Shown piece after piece: positions 1 through 5,797 of a stretch of DNA of 8,560 bases. A program made the position numbers and the translations under genes. The stretch is from an uncultured Rhodobiaceae bacterium (GTDB lineage: Archaea > Thermoplasmatota > Poseidoniia > Poseidoniales > Poseidoniaceae). The DNA is taken from NCBI GenBank assembly GCA_937911445.1, contig CALDQY010000116.1, positions 1 to 8,560 on the forward strand, given 5' to 3'. The notes beneath the pieces are model-generated. The model had not been told where the DNA came from. It saw only the letters and a list, made by a program, of their open reading frames with translations, and searched no databases. Position 1 is the first letter of the stretch; each line of letters begins with the position of its first letter.

Positions 1-274
1 TTCCGTTGGAAGAACGAACAATCGCTCTTTCAGGATCTAGGACATCTTGTAAGGTCCCGACAATGAGTGGTGGAGCACGCAAGTGGCGCACTTCTTCTTC
101 AAGTCGACCTGCTTGTTTTTTGACGTTACGAAGTTCGGATTCGATGTGTGTCCTTTCGCTAATCAACTCTTGCGTTTTTTCTTGCAAACGTCGAAACTCT
201 GCCTCAAGTTTCTGGAAGTCGTCGTCTCTGTGATTGTTCACAGAGTCTGAATTTCGGTCAACATCCGTGCCCAT
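1..274 (-). CDS. pan: Proteasome-activating nucleotidase (PAN), N-terminal part, runs off left edge
   Basis: PAN is the hexameric AAA+ ATPase that unfolds substrates and feeds them to the archaeal 20S proteasome in the cytoplasm. Only the first 91 codons are present. Translating the minus strand from the ATG at 274 gives an acidic, polar start, then a strongly charged heptad-like coiled coil (about residues 18-66, rich in E, K, R, L and Q). This is followed by LRAPPLIVGT (65-74) and DVLDPERAIVRSSNG (77-91). That order, coiled coil then a proline-containing hinge then the start of the OB-fold domain, is characteristic of PAN/Rpt subunits; the proline at the junction (P68/P69) matches the known hinge. 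The ATPase domain with Walker A and B lies outside the window, so activity cannot be judged. The frame stays open upstream to a stop near 326-328, but no other ATG occurs there. The gene is divergent from aMBF1. It could be another PAN-like AAA ATPase (CDC48/ARC type), but the LRAPPLIVG junction favours PAN. Confidence 0.88.
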   Translation of the reverse strand, partial: MGTDVDRNSDSVNNHRDDDFQKLEAEFRRLQEKTQELISERTHIESELRNVKKQAGRLEEEVRHLRAPPLIVGTLQDVLDPERAIVRSSNG

Positions 275-382
275 CGCAATCAATTGTTCCTTGAGCCAGC
301 AGTGTATCAACTCATCGTTTGTTTTTCAAGACAACAGCGAAGGGTTCATCAATTGTCGATGCGAGCGATTCATGGGGATACA
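275..382. promoter_or_regulatory. Divergent intergenic region between PAN and aMBF1 (putative promoters)
   Basis: This 108-base spacer must hold the start signals for both divergent genes. An A/T-rich patch at about 317-330, read on the minus strand as a short A-rich run, lies roughly 45-55 bases upstream of the PAN ATG and could be a TATA/BRE element with a short leader. No convincing TATA box or strong Shine-Dalgarno is visible for aMBF1; a weak GGGGA lies at 374-378. Calling it a promoter region is inference from the divergent arrangement. Confidence 0.35.
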
Positions 383-874
383 ATGGGTGACTGCGAATTG
401 TGTGGCGCAACAAAGGTCTCAACCCGAGAGCATCGAGTCAATAAAGCAATGTTGGCGATTTGTCAGAGATGCATAGGGCAAATGAACCTTGAACCCAAGC
501 AAGAAGCTCCTGGTTTAGCCCAAGCACGTCGAAGGCCCGCTACAAAACCGAACCAACGACGATTCAACAAAAACAACATCATGAATAAACAGGAGAAAGA
601 ATTAGCAGACAATTTTGCAAAATTGATTCTCACAGCTCGTGAAAACAAAGGATGGACACAGGCGCAATTAGGTCAACGTATGGCTGAAACTGTGAATGTG
701 ATTAAATCTGCAGAATCAGGTAAACCGCCTGCAGATTCTGTTATCAAAAAATTCGAGATGATTCTTGGAATCGAATTGATGGTAGAAGCAAGCAATGATC
801 ATCAATCGATGATCGGTCAATCCTCGAATAGTCGTGGGATGACCATTGGAGATTATCTCAAAGACTTGCGGTGA
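383..874 (+). CDS. mbf1: Archaeal multiprotein-bridging factor 1 (aMBF1): zinc ribbon plus XRE-type HTH
   Basis: A 163-residue protein with the two-part layout of archaeal MBF1. An N-terminal zinc ribbon has C4-x2-C7 (CELC) and C27-x2-C30 (CQRC). A basic, low-complexity linker follows (about 38-66), then a Cro/C1-type helix-turn-helix (about 77-133) containing GWTQAQLGQRM, VIKSAESGKP and FEMILGIEL. The C-terminal tail includes GMTIGDYLKDLR. Archaeal MBF1 is associated with basal transcription and with ribosomes and translation; its exact role is not settled. The ATG at 383 is chosen because it puts the first zinc-ligand pair at residues 4-7; the frame extends back to an ATG at 284, but those extra 33 residues look non-coding and would fill the spacer shared with PAN. 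Its stop codon lies 4 bases before the tsr3 start, so the two genes are probably co-transcribed. The zinc-ribbon plus HTH arrangement makes a generic XRE repressor unlikely. Confidence 0.9.
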   Translation: MGDCELCGATKVSTREHRVNKAMLAICQRCIGQMNLEPKQEAPGLAQARRRPATKPNQRRFNKNNIMNKQEKELADNFAKLILTARENKGWTQAQLGQRMAETVNVIKSAESGKPPADSVIKKFEMILGIELMVEASNDHQSMIGQSSNSRGMTIGDYLKDLR

Positions 875-875
875 G
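870..875 (+). promoter_or_regulatory. Shine-Dalgarno for tsr3 embedded in the aMBF1 stop
   Basis: GGTGAG fits the archaeal 16S rRNA anti-Shine-Dalgarno and sits 3 bases before the ATG at 879. It includes the TGA stop of aMBF1 (872-874). The tight arrangement points to translational coupling and supports the ATG at 879 over the ATG at 846 inside aMBF1. Confidence 0.6.
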
Positions 876-878
876 CTC

Positions 879-1421
879 ATGGACATCCCTGTTCATGCAA
901 TTTGGCTTGCGCAAGACGACCCAAAAAAGAACACAGCCGTTCGTGCATCCAAGGATGATTTACTTCGATTGCATAAGGATTTCCGACGTCTTCCAAAAAA
1001 GGGAATTATTTTGGAACCACTTTGCGGTAAAGTCCTAGGACCAGAGGATCGTGAAATCTTTGACACGCATGGTGCATTGGTCGGACTCGATTGCTCCTGG
1101 GCTCAAATTGAAGATTCTGTTGAACACGTCATGCGCCGCACACGATTGCAACCTCGCATGTTGCCTTTGCTCTTAGCTGCAAATCCTGTGAATTGGGGAA
1201 AGCCAGGAAAACTGTCAACCGTTGAAGCCCTTGCTGCGTCCCTGTATTTGTTGGGGCGAGTAGACCAATGCAGAGAATTGCTGAGTAAATTTAGGTGGGG
1301 TGAACGTTTTCTCGAACTCAATAAGGAGCCTCTAGAGGCATATGCTGAAGCAAAGAGTTCTGCTGAACTCGTATCACTGCAGTTTGAGTTTTTTGACATA
1401 GAGGTGGAGCAAGATGAATGA
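879..1421 (+). CDS. tsr3: Tsr3 family 16S rRNA aminocarboxypropyltransferase (DUF367)
   Basis: A 180-residue protein of the Tsr3 family. In yeast and archaea, Tsr3 transfers the 3-amino-3-carboxypropyl group of S-adenosylmethionine to a hypermodified uridine or pseudouridine of small-subunit rRNA, a late step in ribosome biogenesis. Family hallmarks are LDCSWAQIE (70-78), RMLPLLLAANPVNWGKPGKL (93-112), STVEALAASLYLLG (113-126) and FRWGERFLELN (138-148), together giving the SPOUT-like SAM-binding fold described for Tsr3. The N-terminal segment has the expected AQDDPKKNTA stretch followed by a basic helix. The length is normal for archaeal members. The start at 879 is preferred because it gives the usual short N-terminus before the first beta strand and has a good ribosome-binding site; the upstream ATG at 846 would overlap aMBF1. 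The gene overlaps fdhD by 8 bases at its 3' end, so an rRNA-modification gene is physically tied to a molybdoenzyme maturation gene. Confidence 0.92.
   Translation: MDIPVHAIWLAQDDPKKNTAVRASKDDLLRLHKDFRRLPKKGIILEPLCGKVLGPEDREIFDTHGALVGLDCSWAQIEDSVEHVMRRTRLQPRMLPLLLAANPVNWGKPGKLSTVEALAASLYLLGRVDQCRELLSKFRWGERFLELNKEPLEAYAEAKSSAELVSLQFEFFDIEVEQDE
1401..1409 (+). promoter_or_regulatory. Strong Shine-Dalgarno for fdhD inside the end of tsr3
   Basis: GAGGTGGAG contains GAGGTG (1401-1406), an excellent match to the archaeal anti-Shine-Dalgarno, 7 bases before the fdhD ATG at 1414. It lies within tsr3 codons. This fixes the fdhD start and suggests efficient initiation from a shared mRNA. Confidence 0.65.
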
Positions 1422-2193
1422 TGCATATTCAGAACTACCCCTGATGCGTCTCTTTGCAGATGAGGCTTCGATACAAAAAGAAACAATCGTCAAGGAAGTT
1501 GCAGTTGAATTACACGCATTGAACAAACGAGGCCATTACGAAGTCTATTCCACATTGCTAGCAACTCCAACCGATCTCATAGAGCTCCATGCCGGACATC
1601 TTTACTCAGAGGGTTATATCGATAAAATTCCATCTATTGATTGTCTTCATGTTCACGAAAATTCCGATACTCAAGTGCTCTACAATGGCTGTATAACCAT
1701 CAAACCGCGTCAACAGATTGTCACAAGTTCTTGTGGAGCATGCAATCATCCGAATTTGACCGTAGCACGTAACGAACCAATCAACCATGATTCACGATTT
1801 TCAGATGTTGATTTGCCTCAGATCACGAACGCATTGGAACTACTGACGCGTTCAATGCCACTATTCCATCAAAGTGGTGGCTGTCATGGGACAGCACTCT
1901 TCTCTGCAGATGGTTCAATAGATCATGTATCGGAAGACATCGGACGTCATAATGCCGTGGACAAGACCATCGGTAAAGCCATCTTTTCTGAATCGACAGT
2001 CTTTGAGAACTCTATGCTCCTCTTATCAGGAAGATGTGGCTGGGACATTGTAGCAAAATGTGTACGGGTCGGAATTCCAGCCATCGCTTCTCTTGGTGCA
2101 TTCTCATCTGCAGCGGTAAATTTGGCACGTGAACATAACCTAACATTGTACGGTTTCGTTACTGAACGAGGGGCCTGGAAAGTAGGATATTGA
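1414..2193 (+). CDS. fdhD: FdhD family sulfurtransferase for formate-dehydrogenase-like molybdoenzymes
   Basis: A 259-residue protein of normal length for FdhD. FdhD binds Mo-bisPGD, receives sulfur from the cysteine desulfurase IscS through a CxxC loop, and passes it to the molybdenum of formate dehydrogenase and relatives in the cytoplasm. The visible motifs are in order: SSCGAC (105-110, with C107 and C110 as the persulfide pair), SGGCHGTALF (154-163), EDIGRHNAVDK (174-184), SGRCGWDIVAK (205-215), and a C-terminal LTLYGFV region (243-249). Two details differ from the forms I know best. The residue after the CxxC is Asn where many members have Gly, and the usual SAPT-type stretch reads SLGAFSSAA (226-234). 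Neither removes a known catalytic residue. The gene overlaps tsr3 by 8 bases and sits 48 bases before a YdeP-type molybdopterin oxidoreductase, which is its obvious client. I am confident of the family; that this FdhD acts on its neighbour is inferred from context. Confidence 0.94.
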   Translation: MNDAYSELPLMRLFADEASIQKETIVKEVAVELHALNKRGHYEVYSTLLATPTDLIELHAGHLYSEGYIDKIPSIDCLHVHENSDTQVLYNGCITIKPRQQIVTSSCGACNHPNLTVARNEPINHDSRFSDVDLPQITNALELLTRSMPLFHQSGGCHGTALFSADGSIDHVSEDIGRHNAVDKTIGKAIFSESTVFENSMLLLSGRCGWDIVAKCVRVGIPAIASLGAFSSAAVNLAREHNLTLYGFVTERGAWKVGY

Positions 2194-2241
2194 CGCCGTA
2201 AACCTCCAAGCATTGATGAAGCCGATTGATTTCCGTCAAAC

Positions 2242-4527
2242 ATGAAGAAGACCGTGGATGGTAGAACACCTCTCGATTCCAATCGGTTGCGACTATCAAA
2301 AGTCAAATCCACTGCTGCTGGTGTTCCCGCTGCAATCTCTTCAATGAATCATGGAATTCGAAAAATGGGTGTATCAAGGACCGTGCAATCACTTCTTATG
2401 GTGAATCAAAAAGATGGTTTCGACTGTCCTGGTTGCGCTTGGCCAGACCCAGCCCATCGATCATCCTTCGAATTTTGCGAAAATGGTGCCAAAGCAGTGG
2501 CGGATGAAGCAATGAAAGCGAAGGTCAATGCTTCCTTCTTCCGCAAAAATTCCGTTGCCGATCTATTGAAACAATCTGATTATTGGTTAAACAGTCAAGG
2601 TCGAATTGCTCAACCTATGATTTTGGAGGCAAATGCCTCTCATTATACTCCAATCGAATGGGGTGACGCCTTCCAACGGATTGCTTCCTCAATTGATTCC
2701 ATGGATTCTCCAGAACGTGGCGTTTACTACACCTCTGGCAGAACGTCAAATGAGGCTGCATTCTTATACCAAGCATTGGTGCGAGCATTAGGAACAAACA
2801 ACATGCCTGATTGTTCGAACATGTGTCACGAATCAAGTGGGAAGGCTTTGATACAAACCATAGGCATAGGGAAAGGGACTGTCCATCTCGAGGATTTCAA
2901 TCAGTCTGACTTGATTCTCGTTATTGGTCAAAATCCCGGAACGAATCATCCACGAATGTTGACAGCATTACGCGATGCAAAGAAAAGGGGTGCGAAAATC
3001 ATCAGCATTAATCCATTACCAGAAACGGGAATGAAGCGATTTAAACATCCACAAGATTACTTGACGGGTGACGTTAAATCGACACAACTGGCTGATCTTC
3101 ATGTCCCTGTGCGAATTGGTGGTGATGCTGCACTCCTGAAAGGTATCATGAAGGAACTTCTAACTTTGGACGCAATCGATCGAGATTTCATTGCATCAAA
3201 AACTGAGGCTTTTGAAGAGTTTGAATTGGGATTATCTACTCATGATTGGCAACAAATTGTCAAAGATTCTGGAATTGAGCGTGAGATGATTTACGAAATT
3301 GCACAAATGTGCGCTGACTCCAAAGCCACCATCGCTTGTTGGGCAATGGGTTTGACTCAACACAAAAACGGAGTGGCGGTCATACAAGAGGTCGTCAACC
3401 TCCTTCTCATGGGCGGTCATATCGGTCGTCCAGGTGCTGGCGTATGTCCAGTCCGCGGCCATTCAAATGTTCAAGGGGATCGAACAGTTGGCATTTGGGA
3501 GGCTCCGAGCGAATCATTTCTTACCAAATTGGAACAAGGGCTGCAATTTGAATTGCCACGAAAACATGGATATGACGTTGTTCAATCAATTCACGCAATG
3601 GAAGATGGTGAAGTTGATGTTCTCATCTGTATGGGTGGAAATTTTTTATCTGCAACACCGGATACACCAAGAACTGCAAAGGCCATTCAAAACGTAGGTT
3701 TGACCGTCCAGATATCAACTAAATTGAATCGTAGCCATCTGGTAACTGGAAAAACAGCGTTGATCTTACCTGTTTTAGGTCGCACCGAATTGGATGTTCA
3801 ATCATCTGGTGAGCAATTTGTAACCGTAGAAAATTCCATGGGTGTAGTTCATAGCTCGAAGGGCAAACTCAAGCCAGTCTCTGCTGGATTGATGAGTGAA
3901 CCTGCGCTTGTTGCGCAACTTGGGCAATTACTTTGCCCAGATGCACTGGATTGGGCATCATGCATCGATAATTACGATGCAATTCGTAATATTATGTCAA
4001 AGGCTTTGAGTGGATTCGAAAATTACAACGAACGAGTACGTGAGCCATCAGGGTTTCTGTTACCAAATCCTCCCAGAGATTCTTGTGAATTCTTGACTCC
4101 AACCAACAAGGCCTCGTTCACGGTACATCCCTTACCAGATGTAACGTTGCCAGAAGACCGTTTTGTGTTAATGACAATACGGAGCCACGATCAATACAAC
4201 ACAACGATTTACGGATTGCATGACAGATATAGAGGAGTACACGGGAATCGTAGAGTACTATTCATGAACGCTCTTGACATGAGCGAATATGGACTAAAAA
4301 CGAGGGAAGTTGTGGATATTACCAGCCATTTTCACGGAACATACCGTCATTCGAAACGGTGGATTGTCGTGCCATACGAGATTCCTCGACGAAATTTAGC
4401 AGCCTATTTCCCAGAAGCGAACGAGCTCGTACCTCTTGAATCAACAGCCAACATTTCCAACACACCTACATCAAAATGGATTGAAGTCACTCTTTCCAAT
4501 CCAGTAGATTCGTCGGAAGAGGAATAA
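2242..4527 (+). CDS. YdeP-type (FdhF-like) Mo-bisPGD oxidoreductase alpha subunit
   Basis: A 761-residue enzyme collinear over its whole length with the E. coli YdeP family, a formate-dehydrogenase-alpha-like branch of the DMSO reductase superfamily whose substrate is not firmly known. Motifs in order are GFDCPGCAWPDP (59-70), FCENGAKAV (78-86), YTSGRTSNEAAFLYQ (163-177), DCSNMCHESSG (190-200), GQNPGTNHPRML (229-240), CPVRGHSNVQGDRTVGI (402-418), ICMGGNF (462-468), TKLNRSHL (493-500) and a C-terminal molybdopterin-binding domain with RSHDQYNTTIYG (647-658). C195 in MCH occupies the position of the Sec/Cys molybdenum ligand of formate dehydrogenase, with H196 beside it. N-terminal cysteines C62, C65 and C79, with H72 between them, may bind an iron-sulfur cluster. 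There is no Tat signal, so it should be cytoplasmic. The ATG at 2242 is the first after an in-frame stop at 2227, and no Shine-Dalgarno is obvious. No beta subunit or ferredoxin gene is adjacent. Formate oxidation is possible but not shown. Confidence 0.93.
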   Translation: MKKTVDGRTPLDSNRLRLSKVKSTAAGVPAAISSMNHGIRKMGVSRTVQSLLMVNQKDGFDCPGCAWPDPAHRSSFEFCENGAKAVADEAMKAKVNASFFRKNSVADLLKQSDYWLNSQGRIAQPMILEANASHYTPIEWGDAFQRIASSIDSMDSPERGVYYTSGRTSNEAAFLYQALVRALGTNNMPDCSNMCHESSGKALIQTIGIGKGTVHLEDFNQSDLILVIGQNPGTNHPRMLTALRDAKKRGAKIISINPLPETGMKRFKHPQDYLTGDVKSTQLADLHVPVRIGGDAALLKGIMKELLTLDAIDRDFIASKTEAFEEFELGLSTHDWQQIVKDSGIEREMIYEIAQMCADSKATIACWAMGLTQHKNGVAVIQEVVNLLLMGGHIGRPGAGVCPVRGHSNVQGDRTVGIWEAPSESFLTKLEQGLQFELPRKHGYDVVQSIHAMEDGEVDVLICMGGNFLSATPDTPRTAKAIQNVGLTVQISTKLNRSHLVTGKTALILPVLGRTELDVQSSGEQFVTVENSMGVVHSSKGKLKPVSAGLMSEPALVAQLGQLLCPDALDWASCIDNYDAIRNIMSKALSGFENYNERVREPSGFLLPNPPRDSCEFLTPTNKASFTVHPLPDVTLPEDRFVLMTIRSHDQYNTTIYGLHDRYRGVHGNRRVLFMNALDMSEYGLKTREVVDITSHFHGTYRHSKRWIVVPYEIPRRNLAAYFPEANELVPLESTANISNTPTSKWIEVTLSNPVDSSEEE

Positions 4528-4537
4528 GTGAGTAGGT

Positions 4538-5797
4538 ATGGGGGACAACGCCTACGTTCGTCTTGTTCGCGAGAACAAGACGTATCGCCAATTTTGGCTC
4601 GCTGCATTCATCTCGATGTTTGGTGAATGGTTCAACACCATCGCACTGTTTCTCTTGATTCTCAAGTACACCGATTCAGAGCTCTTGCTTGGAATACTGA
4701 TGGCTGTGCGAATGGGATGTTTCGCGCTCATGCAACCATTTTTTGGGCTACTCGCAGATCGAGTAAATCGAAAGAAATTGATGATTATTACAAACGTTTT
4801 ACAGATGTTTCTAGCACTCGTATTCATCGCTGTCGACGGCCCTGAAGACATGTGGTGGATGTTCCTTTGTTCTGGTGGAATGATGGCTATGCATGGCCTG
4901 TATGTTACTGCCGAACGCGCAGCACTTCCCAATATTGTACGCAGTGAAGATTTGACAACGGCCAATGCATTGGACAGTGCTACGTGGTCGACAGCACTCT
5001 GTTTGGGTGCATTTACTGGAGGATTGGTAGTATCCGAATTTGGCGTCAACGTAGCATTTGTTATCGACTCTGTCACGTTTCTCATAGGAACCATCCTATT
5101 GATTCCTCTTACAGTTCCACAGACCTTTGACAAAGTGTCCTCTGGATCAATCATCTCCTCTGCATTCAAGGATATATGGATCGGTCAAAAGAGAATAAAA
5201 TCAGACCCGCGTTTGTTCCGTATCATATTCGCAAAAACATCCTGGAACATCGCAGGAGGGGGTTTAGCAGGCGTATTCCTCGTCCTTGCTGGCAACGATA
5301 TTGAGTTTGTAGGGGCTGCTCTTGGTTTTGGTATCTTCTTCTTTGCGCGTGGTGTCGGTACGGGTATTGGCCCGATACTTGCACGTAGATTGTTCAAAAA
5401 TTCGGAAAAATGGCCTCGACTCATTGGATTACTCATTGTTGTGAGTGGCCTGTTTTACCTCTTGGTCGGTTTCAGTTTGAATGGACCACTTCTTCTAACG
5501 CTTGCATTGGTAACACTTGCCCATACAGCGAGTGGTGGAAACTGGGTCTTGTCTACAGTTCTTACCCAGCAATGGGTTGAAGATGAAATGCGTGGACGCG
5601 TTTTTTCAACGGATATGCTTCTTTTATCTCTTGGACAGGTCATATCAACAATCTCAGCTGGTTATCTCGTCGAACATGATTACGTGAATTTGCAACAAGG
5701 AATCCTGTCCTATGCATGCTTAATGATCCTCTCAGGATGCATCTTCACACTGTGGAATCCTAGGAGCACAACTCATGCTCACAAATCGGTGGAATGA
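4538..5797 (+). CDS. Major facilitator superfamily transporter, MFS_3/EntS-like exporter
   Basis: A 419-residue integral membrane protein with about 12 predicted helices, roughly at 18-41, 48-71, 80-99, 105-125, 152-172, 173-193, 228-252, 257-280, 294-314, 315-340, 358-378 and 388-406. The MFS signature between helices 2 and 3 is GLLADRVNRKKLM (70-82). The stretch around ANALDSATW (142-150) and helix 5 resembles the enterobactin-exporter/MFS_3 group, which mostly exports siderophores, drugs or lipophilic compounds by proton antiport. The substrate cannot be read from the sequence. It starts 10 bases after the stop of the molybdoenzyme, with GTGAG (4528-4532) as a plausible ribosome-binding site 5 bases before the ATG, so it is probably in the same transcript. 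A functional link with the redox enzyme is only suggested by position. Its last 38 bases overlap the 3' end of the convergent peptidase gene. Confidence 0.88.
   Translation: MGDNAYVRLVRENKTYRQFWLAAFISMFGEWFNTIALFLLILKYTDSELLLGILMAVRMGCFALMQPFFGLLADRVNRKKLMIITNVLQMFLALVFIAVDGPEDMWWMFLCSGGMMAMHGLYVTAERAALPNIVRSEDLTTANALDSATWSTALCLGAFTGGLVVSEFGVNVAFVIDSVTFLIGTILLIPLTVPQTFDKVSSGSIISSAFKDIWIGQKRIKSDPRLFRIIFAKTSWNIAGGGLAGVFLVLAGNDIEFVGAALGFGIFFFARGVGTGIGPILARRLFKNSEKWPRLIGLLIVVSGLFYLLVGFSLNGPLLLTLALVTLAHTASGGNWVLSTVLTQQWVEDEMRGRVFSTDMLLLSLGQVISTISAGYLVEHDYVNLQQGILSYACLMILSGCIFTLWNPRSTTHAHKSVE

Noticed and set aside
6..233. A plus-strand open frame of 75 codons at the left edge
   Set aside because: The minus strand of the same stretch encodes the recognisable PAN coiled coil and OB-fold start, and the plus-strand translation is Ser/Arg-rich shadow sequence.
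284..382. N-terminal extension of aMBF1 from an upstream ATG at 284
   Set aside because: The extra residues do not resemble the family, and the zinc-ribbon CxxC normally starts within a few residues of the initiator Met, as with ATG 383.
705..737. Inverted repeat AATCTGCAG / CTGCAGATT within the aMBF1 HTH region
   Set aside because: The 9-base arms fall on conserved HTH codons (KSAESG and PPADSV), so coding constraint explains them. There is no sign of recombination or a regulatory role.
797..814. Hairpin-forming palindrome GATCATC-AATC-GATGATC in the aMBF1 gene
   Set aside because: It is a 7-base stem with a 4-base loop inside coding sequence, with no T run after it and no second copy. It may be chance in the weakly conserved linker before the C-terminal tail.
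1103..1486. A 127-codon minus-strand open frame across the tsr3/fdhD junction
   Set aside because: It is antisense to two confidently identified genes and has no family features.
4552..5169. A 205-codon open frame on the minus strand opposite the MFS gene
   Set aside because: It lies wholly within the secure MFS reading frame, has a composition typical of a complementary-strand shadow and shows no recognisable motif.
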